25,755 nt of DNA from Anaerolineaceae bacterium (GTDB lineage Bacteria; Chloroflexota; Anaerolineae; Anaerolineales; Anaerolineaceae), in assembly GCA_021107195.1 (NCBI GenBank), contig JAIOTF010000263.1:1-25755 (forward strand), read 5' to 3'. The notes under the pieces were generated by a model. The model saw only the letters and a list, made by a program, of their open reading frames with translations, made no database searches and had not been told where the DNA came from. Every line of letters starts with the position of its first letter. The first letter of the stretch is position 1. Below are positions 16,421 to 24,578 of this stretch, one piece after another. Both the position numbers and the translations under genes were made by a program.

Positions 16421-17269
16421 ATGCGTGATTTCCTGAACAGGCTGTGGGAATTAAAAATTCCCCTGTTGATCCTGCTCATCGCTCTGCTGGTTGGGATTGG
16501 CCTCTCATACCTCATCGCCCCCCAACCTGTGGTAGGCGTGATCACCCTCGATGACGCCATCTATGGTTACAGCGCGCAGTATCTAATCAACCAGATCATT
16601 TATGCCGAGCAAAATCCCAGAGTGAAAGCAGTCATATTGGAGATCAACAGCCCGGGCGGTACAGTGGTTGATACCGAAGCGGTATACCTGGAACTGATGG
16701 AACTGCGCCTGCAAAAACCTGTCATCGCCATGATCAATGGCATGGCCGCCAGCGGCGGTTACTACCTGGCCTCCGGCGCCGACTATATCATCGCCAAACC
16801 CAGCTCCGAGGTGGGCAACATCGGCGTGATTGGTTATTTACCCTATGAACCGCAGGTATTCGAAGAAATCTACTCCACCGGCCCCTACAAACTGTGGGGC
16901 AGTCCTCGCGATACATTTGTGCGCGAAATTGAAATGCTCAAACAAGGCTTTTTCGAAGCGGTCAAGTTGGGCCGCGGTGAGGTCTTAAACCTATCCGATT
17001 CAGAAATCCTGCGCGGTCAGCTTTACATGGGCAGCGAAGCTCTGCACAACGGCCTCATCGACGAGCTGGGCGGCAACACCGTGGCCTATTGGGCTGCATC
17101 CGAACTGGCCCACATCAGAAACTTCTCCGTTGAAGACTTGAGCGTCATGGCCGGCCTGCCGGAGTATGATCCTTACTCCATTTTTGCCCAGTCAACTGAT
17201 GGCTACAGCACAGCATATCCCAAAGAAGCGGGCATCTACCTGCTCTACATTCCCCCCACGGAGCGCTGA
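16421..17269 (+). CDS. Membrane-bound S49 peptidase (SppA-like)
   Basis: Signal-peptide-peptidase/ClpP-fold serine protease of 282 residues. One N-terminal membrane segment (about 13-33) anchors it, with the catalytic domain probably outside. INSPGG (75-80) forms the oxyanion region, the nucleophile is Ser111 in GMAASGGYYLA, and the general-base Lys is probably Lys157 in GPYKLWGSP, matching the Ser-Lys dyad of SppA. GLIDELGG (211-218) closes the family signature. ATG 16421 has AAGGAG 7 nt upstream; longer upstream readings add no recognisable sequence. The stop is separated by a single base from the next start codon, so the two genes are translationally coupled and their products probably work together at the membrane. 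Confidence 0.93.
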   Translation: MRDFLNRLWELKIPLLILLIALLVGIGLSYLIAPQPVVGVITLDDAIYGYSAQYLINQIIYAEQNPRVKAVILEINSPGGTVVDTEAVYLELMELRLQKPVIAMINGMAASGGYYLASGADYIIAKPSSEVGNIGVIGYLPYEPQVFEEIYSTGPYKLWGSPRDTFVREIEMLKQGFFEAVKLGRGEVLNLSDSEILRGQLYMGSEALHNGLIDELGGNTVAYWAASELAHIRNFSVEDLSVMAGLPEYDPYSIFAQSTDGYSTAYPKEAGIYLLYIPPTER

Positions 17270-17270
17270 G

Positions 17271-18980
17271 ATGAAAAAGCTCAAATACCTGAAGGACCCG
17301 CACGCTCGCGTCACAGTTCTTGTCATCCTGCTATTGATTCTTCCTGCTGTTTTCCGCAGTGTCTGGTTCAATAAAGGGGCTGGCATCTTTCAACACTATA
17401 CCAGATCGGTTGCTTTCCCTGAGTACAGCAAATTGGAAATTGTGCGCCCGGAATTGTCCTCCCTGCCCAAAAGTAACGATCCTGTAATAACCAGCAATGC
17501 CGAAGTGCTGTTCGATATTTCCCACGGAAACCTATACGATTTGTCAGAATTGGAAACCCTGACCAACCTGATCAATCATAGGGGCGGGCACATTAATGTA
17601 ACCGACTATTACAATGACTTTGAATCGGAACTGAAAAAAGTGGATGCTTTTGTTGTCATCGCTCCCACCCTGCCCTATGAAAAGGCAGAGCGTCAAGCTG
17701 TGGCACGTTTTGTCGAACGCGGCGGACGCCTGTTGGTGATCGCCGACCCAACCCGCAGCGCGATGGATTCCTTTCTCTCGCTTGAAGAAACAATGGGCAG
17801 TCTGGGCAATACAGAAATCACAAACTTGCTCCTCGAGCCTTTCGGCATCGCCTATTCCAAAGGCTACGTCTATAATCTGGCCAAAAATGAAGGTAATTTC
17901 CGCAACGTCTACTTCAGCATCATCTATGAAGACCCGATCAGCGATGGTCTTTCCAGGGTCGTCTTTTACGGTCTGCATTCAATCAAATCTGCGCCCAAGC
18001 CCTTGATCGTCGGAGATGGCAACACCCTGTCTTCATTGACTGACAGGGGTTCAGGACTGATCGCAGCCGCCAGTGCTGCCGAAGGCCGGGTACTGGCCCT
18101 CACCGACTTAAACTTTATGATCCCGCCCTATCATCGCGTTGCCGACAATGCCATCCTGATTGATAATATCGCCGAGTTCTTGAGCGGCACGCTTCGCGAG
18201 CGCACGCTGGCCGATTTTCCCTACCTGTTCACCCGCCCGGTGACTTTGATGATCGATGGCGAAAAAGCACTCAACTCAGGAATGCTTTCAACCATCACCG
18301 GTGCACAGCAAAGCATGGAGCGGCTGGGGCTGGAACTGAACATCTCCAACGAGCCGGAAAAAGACCATGATCTGGTGGCTTTCGGCCTCTTCCCGCCCGA
18401 TGAAGCCCTGGAACCTCTGCTGGCTCCCTTCGGGTTGGACTTCTCCGGGATAGCAGAAGATACAGAAACAGAGGAAGAAATGGAAGCAGTGGAAGAAGCA
18501 CCTGCCCTCGAAATGCCCATCACAAGCGAAGAACTGCTGGCCCTTGAGGGAACGGAAATAGGAGCCTTGCTGGAGTCCCTTGGCGAAGCCGATACACAAG
18601 CCTTGATGGAATCCCTTAGTGAAGCGGAAATAGAAGTCCTGATGGAAAAAATGCAGGATGTAGAAATGGAAGAAAACGATGGAGGAAGCGGCTCAACAAT
18701 GGACGTGCCCGGTTTTGGCAAGGTAGAAACCGACGGCATCGGCCTGATCCTGTATAACGACAACGATGGGCAAAGCACCGTCATCCTGCTGGCAGATACC
18801 CAAGACAATCTTCAAATTCTGGCGAGCGCATTTTATAACGGCATCATGGATAACTGCGCCATTCAGGGGCAAATTGCGGTGTGCCTGCTAAACGAAGACA
18901 TCTCAGATTCCTATTGGGAAGGCGATTACGGGGATTACAGCGAACCTGATTATTCTGATGAGTATGACGCCGCTGGTTGA
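17271..18980 (+). CDS. DUF4350-like membrane-anchored protein
   Basis: Protein of 569 residues with one N-terminal membrane segment (about 13-31) and a large, probably extracytoplasmic, region. Residues about 70-300 resemble DUF4350/GldG-type glutamine-amidotransferase-like domains: the VDAFVVIAPTLPYEKAE segment, then FVERGGRLLVIADP (about 144-157). No catalytic Cys-His pair is evident. An acidic, low-complexity insert occupies about 399-475 and contains repeated LLESLGEA / LMESLSEA / LMEKMQD helices. The C-terminus is Asp/Tyr-rich. The start ATG overlaps the upstream context (GGAG 7 nt before) and is one base after the S49 peptidase stop. The role is unknown; it may be a partner or substrate of the peptidase. 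A strong terminator follows. Confidence 0.85.
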   Translation: MKKLKYLKDPHARVTVLVILLLILPAVFRSVWFNKGAGIFQHYTRSVAFPEYSKLEIVRPELSSLPKSNDPVITSNAEVLFDISHGNLYDLSELETLTNLINHRGGHINVTDYYNDFESELKKVDAFVVIAPTLPYEKAERQAVARFVERGGRLLVIADPTRSAMDSFLSLEETMGSLGNTEITNLLLEPFGIAYSKGYVYNLAKNEGNFRNVYFSIIYEDPISDGLSRVVFYGLHSIKSAPKPLIVGDGNTLSSLTDRGSGLIAAASAAEGRVLALTDLNFMIPPYHRVADNAILIDNIAEFLSGTLRERTLADFPYLFTRPVTLMIDGEKALNSGMLSTITGAQQSMERLGLELNISNEPEKDHDLVAFGLFPPDEALEPLLAPFGLDFSGIAEDTETEEEMEAVEEAPALEMPITSEELLALEGTEIGALLESLGEADTQALMESLSEAEIEVLMEKMQDVEMEENDGGSGSTMDVPGFGKVETDGIGLILYNDNDGQSTVILLADTQDNLQILASAFYNGIMDNCAIQGQIAVCLLNEDISDSYWEGDYGDYSEPDYSDEYDAAG

Positions 18981-18992
18981 TCCGGAAAACCA

Positions 18993-19029
18993 ATCTCCCG
19001 CAGGTTCAACAACCTGCGGGAGATTTTTT
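18993..19029 (+). terminator. Strong intrinsic terminator
   Basis: A 14-bp perfect stem (18993-19006 with 19011-19024) with loop CAAC, followed by a T6 run (19024-19029). It ends the S49 peptidase operon. The same hairpin may weakly stop the opposing CCA-family gene, but on that strand only four T follow. Confidence 0.95.
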
Positions 19030-19101
19030 ATTAACCTGCAATTGTAGTAACGACTTCAACCGTTGTCACAGCAACTGCATACCCACTACTCTTTAACTCC
19101 C

Positions 19102-20601
19102 CTATTTCACTGTTACTAACCAATCCCGTGCAAAATCCAGCACCTGCTGGCGGTTGGTGATCTCTCCGCAAGCCTGTGCTTCTTCAATGCCAGCCAGGAG
19201 AGCCCCCATCTTGCGCCCGGGATGCATGCCCAGCTCGGCAATCAAATCCTTGCCGGTCAAGAGGCGCGGCGGCTGCACCACTTGTTCATACTGTTCCCAC
19301 CAGGCCGCAAACAGCGCTTCAACCACATGCAACTCTTGCAGCCAGCGCTCAACCGGCAGCTCCGGTCCATAGGCCGCCATCGCGTCCGCCAGCGAAAGCA
19401 GGCAAATATCGATGCCAGCCGGGCCCGTATCCCGAAAGAAACGATAGATCGTTCTTTTAGCCAGGGGTTGTGGCTCTTTTGAAAGGGAGTGGAGCCGCAT
19501 GTGACCCTCAATAATGCGCTTAAGCCGCCCCACTTCATCATTGCTTAACGCAAATGCCCCGCCACGACTTGCTGCCAGTTTTGCGCCTTCAACATCATGG
19601 CCGGTGAAATGCAATCGACCATCTTCGCCCACAGAACCAGTGACCACTTTTCCGCAGTCATGCAGCATACCGGCCAGCTTGACCAGGCCACGCAGAGAAC
19701 GCCCAGGAACAAGCTCCTGGGCATAATGTTCCGTCAGCTTCTGACGAAAGCGGCCCAGTTTGGTCACAGCCAGCCCCAGGTAAAGACTGGCAACATCATC
19801 TTCCTGATGCTCATCCACCAGAACATTAAACAAACGCTCCAGATTTTGTACCGCAGCCAGGGAATGTTCCCAGGCACCAAAGATATGGGGCGGGCCTTGC
19901 TGTATTTCCTTAAGTTGGACAACTTCCGGGAAAAGCTGTTCCAGCACGCCCAGCTGATCAAGCATACGCAGGGCCGAAGCAAAACTGCGGCTGCCAGCCA
20001 TGCGGAAGATCTCATCCCGCTTGCGCTCCACGGATATGCGCACCAATTGAGGGGTGGCAGCCTGCATAGCATGCCATGTTTCGGAGAGGATATGAAACTG
20101 AAATTGCAGGGCCAGGCGCACCCCGCGCAAAACACGCACGGGGTCCTGATCAAAAGCCTGCGGAGTACACATGCGCAAGCATTTATCTTTCAAATCCTGA
20201 GCACCGTGCAAGGGATCAATCAAATCGTGCAAAGCATTCACGTCCAAAGCAATGGCATTGATCGTAAAATCACGCCCATACAAGTCTTCTATCAAAGATG
20301 CTGCGCGAAGCTCAGCAAAATCGAGCACAAAACGGCCTGCCTCCGCATCCGTGAAAATCACCCGGGCTGTGTTGCGCTCATCATCCAGCATAAAAAATGC
20401 ACCGTCGAGCGCGTCTGCTGTCCGTCTGGCGACCCTGCGCACGCCGTCCGGCATGGCAAAATCCAGATCATGTGCCGGGCGCTTGAGGAGCATATCGCGC
20501 ACTGCCCCGCCGATCAGGTAAACGGGGGAACCGTTCACCACCAGCGGGCGCAGCACCGGCAATATCCGATCCACCACTGAATCAGATGGAGTATTCATCA
20601 T
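19102..20601 (-). CDS. CCA-adding enzyme / poly(A) polymerase family
   Basis: Class II nucleotidyltransferase of about 499 residues, acting on RNA 3' ends. The head domain has LIGGAVRD (29-36), the metal-binding DLD (45-47), RDFTINAIA (110-118), DPVRVLRGVRLA (153-164) and ERKRDE (192-197). A C-terminal HD domain follows: WEHS (244-247), LHDCGK (313-318) and a later H335. CCA addition to tRNA is the likeliest job; poly(A) addition cannot be excluded from sequence alone. The start is the double ATG at 20601/20598; a TTG at 20604 is less likely. It begins 11 nt after the hpt stop, so it is the last gene of tdk-hpt-cca. Confidence 0.9.
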   Translation of the reverse strand: MMNTPSDSVVDRILPVLRPLVVNGSPVYLIGGAVRDMLLKRPAHDLDFAMPDGVRRVARRTADALDGAFFMLDDERNTARVIFTDAEAGRFVLDFAELRAASLIEDLYGRDFTINAIALDVNALHDLIDPLHGAQDLKDKCLRMCTPQAFDQDPVRVLRGVRLALQFQFHILSETWHAMQAATPQLVRISVERKRDEIFRMAGSRSFASALRMLDQLGVLEQLFPEVVQLKEIQQGPPHIFGAWEHSLAAVQNLERLFNVLVDEHQEDDVASLYLGLAVTKLGRFRQKLTEHYAQELVPGRSLRGLVKLAGMLHDCGKVVTGSVGEDGRLHFTGHDVEGAKLAASRGGAFALSNDEVGRLKRIIEGHMRLHSLSKEPQPLAKRTIYRFFRDTGPAGIDICLLSLADAMAAYGPELPVERWLQELHVVEALFAAWWEQYEQVVQPPRLLTGKDLIAELGMHPGRKMGALLAGIEEAQACGEITNRQQVLDFARDWLVTVK

Positions 20602-20612
20602 CAATAATCTGC

Positions 20613-21176
20613 CTAGCTTGCTTCAGGATTCTCGAATTTATCCAAATCGACCACACCAATAAAAGGTAAATTGCGATAATATTCGTCCAAATCCAGACCA
20701 TAGCCAAAAACGAATTTGTCTTCGATCTCAAAACCTGTATAACGGATTGGCATATCCACTTCGCGCCGTGAAACCTTATCCAGAAGAGTGCAGATATGCA
20801 GGCTGGCCGGGTTGCGGCTGGACAACATCCCAACCACTGCCGCCAGGGTATGACCACTGTCGATGATATCTTCAACAATCAACACGTGCTTATCCAGAAT
20901 GTCCGTATTCAGGTCCAGGGTAATACGGGCCTGGCCGCTGGTTTGACGCTTGCCCACCCCATAAGAAGAAACTGCCATGAATTCAATGGCATGCGGTACG
21001 TCAAGATGACGCATGAGATCGGTCATAAACATGACCCCGCCCCGCAAAATGCAGACCAGCAACAACTCTTCCCCCTGGTAATCCCGGCTGATCTCTGCCC
21101 CCAGCTCTACAATCCGTGCCTGCAATGCTTCTTCGGAGACAAGGATCTCTTTCAAATACTCATGATAATCTCGCAT
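20613..21176 (-). CDS. hpt: Hypoxanthine phosphoribosyltransferase
   Basis: Purine salvage enzyme of 187 residues that joins hypoxanthine (and often guanine) to PRPP, giving IMP or GMP. The 13-residue PRPP signature is VLIVEDIIDSGHTL (98-111). CILRGGVMF (42-50) and SSYG (70-73) form the pyrophosphate loop and flexible loop. DKFVFGYGLDLDEYYRNLP is the usual base-binding hood. The ATG start has AAGGG about 9 nt upstream. It lies 36 nt after tdk and 11 nt before the CCA-family gene, so it is in the middle of that operon. Confidence 0.95.
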   Translation of the reverse strand: MRDYHEYLKEILVSEEALQARIVELGAEISRDYQGEELLLVCILRGGVMFMTDLMRHLDVPHAIEFMAVSSYGVGKRQTSGQARITLDLNTDILDKHVLIVEDIIDSGHTLAAVVGMLSSRNPASLHICTLLDKVSRREVDMPIRYTGFEIEDKFVFGYGLDLDEYYRNLPFIGVVDLDKFENPEAS

Positions 21177-21212
21177 AATGAACGCCCTTTCATTCCAGTA
21201 CTGCAGCAGCTG

Positions 21213-21785
21213 TTAATTTCTAGGAACCTTGTGGTGCTGGCGGCAACGTGCTTCATATAATTCGGAGGCGCCAACAATAACCACCGGATCGTCATAGCGG
21301 GCGGGTTTGCCGTTCACCAGACGCTGTGTACGACTGGCCGATTCGCCACACACCATGCAGATTGCACGCAGTTTCTCCACCCGCTCGGCTTTGGCCATCA
21401 AAAATGGCATCATGCCAAAAGGCTCGCCGCGAAAATCCATATCGAGTCCGGCCACGATCACCCGGATACCGCGTTCCACCAAATCATCCACCACGATCAT
21501 GATTTCTTCGGACATGAACTGCGCCTCATCAATGCCAACCACGGTTGTATCAAGTGCCAGTTTAGCCAGAATCTGATTGACATTTTCAACGGGGATTGCA
21601 TCAAATGCCATGCCCGCATGAGAAGTAACCTTCTCCCCGGCATAGCGATTGTCAATAGCGGGTTTGAATACCTGCACTTTTTGGCGGGCGATCACAGCGC
21701 GGCGCAAGCGCCGGATCAACTCTTCCGTCTTACCACAAAACATGGAACCACAAATTACTTCCAACGAACCTGCATGATGTTTCAT
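21213..21785 (-). CDS. tdk: Thymidine kinase, type II
   Basis: Deoxynucleoside salvage kinase that makes dTMP from thymidine, 190 residues. The P-loop is GSMFCGKTEE (13-22), DEAQF (86-90) carries the catalytic Glu87, and a structural zinc site is formed by C143, C146, C181 and H184. This is the tetrameric zinc-containing family. The second of two adjacent ATG codons (21785) is preferred because GAGGG sits 5 nt before it; the first ATG would be too close. It is the first gene of tdk-hpt-cca and is separated from rpmE upstream by a terminator. Confidence 0.96.
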   Translation of the reverse strand: MKHHAGSLEVICGSMFCGKTEELIRRLRRAVIARQKVQVFKPAIDNRYAGEKVTSHAGMAFDAIPVENVNQILAKLALDTTVVGIDEAQFMSEEIMIVVDDLVERGIRVIVAGLDMDFRGEPFGMMPFLMAKAERVEKLRAICMVCGESASRTQRLVNGKPARYDDPVVIVGASELYEARCRQHHKVPRN

Positions 21786-21874
21786 CATTCCCTCACATGA
21801 TCTCAAGATGGTTCGATTCTACACCATCTTAACCTGTTTGACTCCCGATTTATCCTTAAAAATTCCTCCCTATT

Positions 21875-21905
21875 GAAAAACTCCCCGACTCAAAGTCGGG
21901 GAGTT
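21875..21905 (-). terminator. Intrinsic terminator of the rplU operon
   Basis: Minus-strand stem AACTCCCCGACT/AGTCGGGGAGTT (21905-21894 with 21890-21879, 3-nt loop) continuing into a T-run (21880-21876). It lies 37 bp after the rpmE stop. Confidence 0.93.
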
Positions 21906-21942
21906 GGAACTGCTATTCGTATCGATTAAATCAAACGGCTGA

Positions 21943-22389
21943 TTATTCAGCTACCGGGAGTTCATAACCGGCAGTCTTCAAAGCCTTTTTCAGATCGATC
22001 AAAGACTTCTGTCCAAAACCTCCGATATCCAGAACAGCCTTGTCGCCAGTTCCCAGTTTCTCCAATGCCTGACCGGCAGTGGTGATGTCAACCTTTTTCA
22101 AGGCGTCGAGAACGCGTTTTGAAAGTTTGAGCTCGTCCAGCGGACGATCCTCAAACTGGGATTCCTGCTGTGCAGCATATTCCTGCCGAGCCTGCAAACG
22201 ACGGTAGAAGCGGTCTACCTGACCTTCTCTATCCAACAAGCGGGACTGCTGGCCGGTAAAGAACGGGTGACATTTCGAGCAGACTTCTGTTCGGACAACT
22301 TCCTGTGTGGAACCGGTCTCCCAAGTATTGCCACAAGCGCAGATGACCTTGGCATTCGGGTAATATTTCGGGTGAATACCCTTTTTCAT
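21943..22389 (-). CDS. rpmE: Ribosomal protein L31 with alpha-CTD-like tail
   Basis: The N-terminal 70 residues are a zinc-type L31: KKGIHPKYY, then C17 and C19 (CACG) and C37 and C40 (CSKC), the four-Cys spacing of the zinc form. After a Gln/Glu-rich linker (about 67-82) there is an unusual extra domain (about 83-145). LKLSKRVLDALKKVDITTAG and DIGGFGQKSLIDLKKAL match the helix-hairpin-helix pattern of the RNA polymerase alpha-subunit C-terminal domain (LSVRAxNxLKxxxIxTxxEL...GxKSLxEI). Normal L31 is about 70 residues, so this is about twice as long. The ATG start has GAGG about 10 nt upstream. It is the third gene of rplU-rpmA-rpmE. The L31 call is firm; the tail assignment is pattern-based. 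Confidence 0.93.
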   Translation of the reverse strand: MKKGIHPKYYPNAKVICACGNTWETGSTQEVVRTEVCSKCHPFFTGQQSRLLDREGQVDRFYRRLQARQEYAAQQESQFEDRPLDELKLSKRVLDALKKVDITTAGQALEKLGTGDKAVLDIGGFGQKSLIDLKKALKTAGYELPVAE

Positions 22390-22463
22390 GATTTTCCATC
22401 CTCACTCCTACATCCGTGACTCTCATATGCGGGGCCACGCTGCAGGAAGCAAATTGTATTAAT

Positions 22464-22727
22464 TTATTTCTTAACTGCCGGTTGAACATTAACCCGTTTC
22501 TGACCGGTAGGAAGAGTTTCAAAAACAACGACGCCGTTAACGGTTGCAAACAAAGTGTCGTCTTTACCGCGGCCAACGTTCTTGCCGGGTTTGATCTTGG
22601 TGCCGCGCTGGCGAACAAGAATGTTGCCGGAAAGCACATCCTCACCGCCAAAGCGCTTTACGCCCAGGCGTTGAGAATTACTATCACGACCGTTACGACT
22701 GGAACCACCACCTTTTTTATGGGCCAT
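22464..22727 (-). CDS. rpmA: 50S ribosomal protein L27
   Basis: Basic ribosomal protein of 87 residues with the classic start MAHKKGGGSSRNGRDS and GVKRFGGEDVLSGNILVRQRG. L27 sits near the peptidyl-transferase centre, its N-terminal tail reaching the tRNA ends. No N-terminal extension needing processing is visible. It follows rplU after 5 nt, the conserved bacterial order, and precedes rpmE by 74 nt. Confidence 0.98.
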   Translation of the reverse strand: MAHKKGGGSSRNGRDSNSQRLGVKRFGGEDVLSGNILVRQRGTKIKPGKNVGRGKDDTLFATVNGVVVFETLPTGQKRVNVQPAVKK

Positions 22728-22732
22728 TATTC

Positions 22733-23050
22733 TTACTCCATCTCAATCGCGTTGATTTCTAAACGAGTATACTTCTGGCGATGTCCGGTCTTCACACGAT
22801 AACGTTTCTTCGGACGATACTTGAACACCACAACTTTCTTGCCCTTGACCTCACCGAGGACAGTAGCCTGAACTTTGGCGCTCTCGACAGTGGGTTTCCC
22901 AACAGAAACCTGGTCTTCATCTACCACCATGAGTACGGATTCGATAGTGATCTTCTCACCATCTTCAACCTGCATGCGGTCCACCTGGATGGTGCCGCCT
23001 TCGACAGCTTTGTACTGCTTGCCGCCGCATTCCACTACAGCATATTTCAT
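22733..23050 (-). CDS. rplU: 50S ribosomal protein L21
   Basis: Ribosomal protein of 105 residues. MKYAVVECGGKQYKAVEGG at the start and FKYRPKKRYRVKTGHRQKYT near the end are the family signatures. The start has GGAG 8 nt upstream. It is the first gene of rplU-rpmA-rpmE, driven by a perfect consensus promoter about 120 bp upstream with a structured leader. Confidence 0.98.
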   Translation of the reverse strand: MKYAVVECGGKQYKAVEGGTIQVDRMQVEDGEKITIESVLMVVDEDQVSVGKPTVESAKVQATVLGEVKGKKVVVFKYRPKKRYRVKTGHRQKYTRLEINAIEME

Positions 23051-23161
23051 TTTAGTTCTCCAATCTTCACTTCACCACAATCCACGCGCCAGTGGCTGCG
23101 CCCGTCTGCGGGGAAGTTGGGGATACGCACAAAAGCCCCGGCACATTGCCAGGACAAGGCG
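23051..23161 (-). promoter_or_regulatory. Structured rplU leader
   Basis: A leader of about 110 nt lies between the predicted start near 23161 and the rplU ATG. On the minus strand a first hairpin pairs CCTGGCA with TGCCGGG around a 3-nt loop, and a later CCAC-GTGG stem lies closer to the gene. Autoregulatory L21 leaders are known in other phyla; a match to one of them is inference. Confidence 0.4.
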
Positions 23162-23167
23162 AAAGAA

Positions 23168-23196
23168 ATTATAAAGGCTGAGTGCGAGTCTGTCAA
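23168..23196 (-). promoter_or_regulatory. Perfect consensus promoter of rplU operon
   Basis: Minus strand TTGACA (23196-23191), 17-nt spacer, TATAAT (23173-23168). All twelve consensus bases and the optimal spacing are present, as expected for a highly expressed ribosomal operon. Confidence 0.93.
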
Positions 23197-23206
23197 CAGA
23201 TTTAGG

Positions 23207-23235
23207 GAGCAATTTTGGAGCAATTTCAGAGCAAT
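23207..23235. repeat. Three phased direct repeats upstream of rplU
   Basis: GAGCAAT occurs at 23207-23213, 23218-23224 and 23229-23235, exactly 11 bp apart, starting 10 bp upstream of the rplU -35. One helical turn between copies places them on the same DNA face, as for an activator array or an UP-element-like site. Confidence 0.5.
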
Positions 23236-23499
23236 CGCTTATAGGGTTTTTTATTCTGCTTTTAAACCGCTATATCCTCACCAGCGGCAGCGTCTTGTGT
23301 CTGAAATCATTCATAAAATATTCGTTTCGATGCAATTGCCCTGCGTTTCGGATACAATTCTTTATGTGCGCTACTTTATCCATTTTAATCCCTTTTGTCA
23401 CGCGGTTTAGACGGGTAAATTTCTATCTAATGATAATTAGGTTACATCATTCAGAGATTACGAAATATTTAAATCATTATCTTATCCTTGGAGAAAGAC
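23236..23499. other. AT-rich spacer at the core/cassette boundary
   Basis: No supported gene. It holds a small inverted repeat (CCGCT...AGCGG) and becomes AT-rich towards the RelA/SpoT gene. GTTACAT at 23441-23447 could be the remnant of an R' box, because the same heptamer occurs in the attC-like site at 24688-24694. It lacks a partner R'' box, so this is only a hint at where the right-hand cassette region begins. Confidence 0.35.
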
Positions 23500-24558
23500 A
23501 TGCGATTCCCACCAGTACCTTCAGTGTCAAAGAAAAAGATAAACAAGGCAGGTCAAACATTAACACAAGGAAATGCCTCCTCTATTGAGAAATCAAATGC
23601 TAGAGAATTGGCTTATCGCTGGCGTGCTTGCCATGCATATCCCATTAATACCTTCCAGTCTACTTTAAGGACCAAACTACGAAATTATCCTTGTGGCGCA
23701 ATTGTCGCTCAACGCCTTAAACGTATGCCCACAATCATTGATAAACTACAGCGATATCCTGCTATGCAATTGACAACAATGCAGGATATTGGTGGTGTAA
23801 GAGCAATCCTAGAAACCATGAAAGACGTAACAAGACTTGTCCAAGAATATAAAGAGGGTTCTAGGTTTAGGCACGAGCTTGTAGATGAAAAAAACTATAT
23901 TGAATTTCCCCGAAGCGAAGATGGATATCGTAGCCATCACCTGATATATAAATATCGTAATACACTGAATCCAGCTTATGATGGTCTTCGAATAGAACTT
24001 CAAATAAGAACCAAGCTACAGCATGTTTGGGCAACTGCGGTCGAGACCATGGGGACATTTCTTGGTCAAGCTCTGAAATCTCGTCAAGGTGATCAAGAGT
24101 GGCTTGATTTCTTTGCAGTTACATCATCTTCTTTCTCCCACAAAGAGAAATGCCCTCCAATTCCTCGATTCAAGCACTTGTCACACGACGAAACAAACAG
24201 GGCAGTAGCTGAAGCCGAGACTGCCATTAAGGCACTTGAGAAAATGAGCGGTTTCTCGATTGCCGCAAATGAAATTGCCTCAGGAGAAGTTTCGTCCCAA
24301 GCTTATACATACCATCTAATCATTCTTGACTCATTGGCGGGATTAGTCAGGATTCAAGCTTATGGTAGAGATAGTTACGAGAAAGCTGTTGAAGACTATT
24401 CTCACGCAGAGGATCGAGCGGCAAAAGGAGAAAAGATCGAGCCCGTGTTAGTTTCTGCTGGACGTGTTGATACTATCATGCGTGCTTATCCTAACTTTTT
24501 TCTTGATATTCGAGAATTTATGCAAATTGTAGATGAAATCGTTTCAACAGTAAATTGA
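23500..24558 (+). CDS. RelA/SpoT-domain nucleotide pyrophosphokinase
   Basis: Stand-alone alarmone-synthetase-type protein of 352 residues, without HD hydrolase, TGS or ACT domains. The synthetase core has RLKRMPTIIDKL (72-83), DIGGVRAIL (96-104), YIEFPRSEDGYRSHH (133-147) and ELQIRTKLQHVWATAVE (166-182), so the catalytic and GTP-binding residues are all present. About 150 further residues follow: Ala/Glu-rich helices and a C-terminal domain that I do not recognise. ATG 23500 is chosen because TTGGAG lies 7 nt upstream; that TTG is in frame but overlaps the site. It could be a small alarmone synthetase, or a toxSAS/CapRel-like toxin or phage-defence protein; no antitoxin gene is adjacent. It is AT-rich and followed by an attC-like site, suggesting a cassette. 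Confidence 0.88.
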   Translation: MRFPPVPSVSKKKINKAGQTLTQGNASSIEKSNARELAYRWRACHAYPINTFQSTLRTKLRNYPCGAIVAQRLKRMPTIIDKLQRYPAMQLTTMQDIGGVRAILETMKDVTRLVQEYKEGSRFRHELVDEKNYIEFPRSEDGYRSHHLIYKYRNTLNPAYDGLRIELQIRTKLQHVWATAVETMGTFLGQALKSRQGDQEWLDFFAVTSSSFSHKEKCPPIPRFKHLSHDETNRAVAEAETAIKALEKMSGFSIAANEIASGEVSSQAYTYHLIILDSLAGLVRIQAYGRDSYEKAVEDYSHAEDRAAKGEKIEPVLVSAGRVDTIMRAYPNFFLDIREFMQIVDEIVSTVN

Positions 24559-24578
24559 ACGGAGGTATTAATCAACCA

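Noticed and set aside
19597..20580. Plus-strand open frame of about 327 codons
   Set aside because: Antisense shadow of the CCA-family gene.
23207..23235. CRISPR array
   Set aside because: The repeats are 7 bp with 4-bp gaps, far too short. No CRISPR-like repeat-spacer pattern exists in the window.
23441..23447. R'-like GTTACAT as the left boundary of the right cassette cluster
   Set aside because: It breaks the GTTRRRY consensus and has no complementary R'' partner upstream; kept only as a hint.
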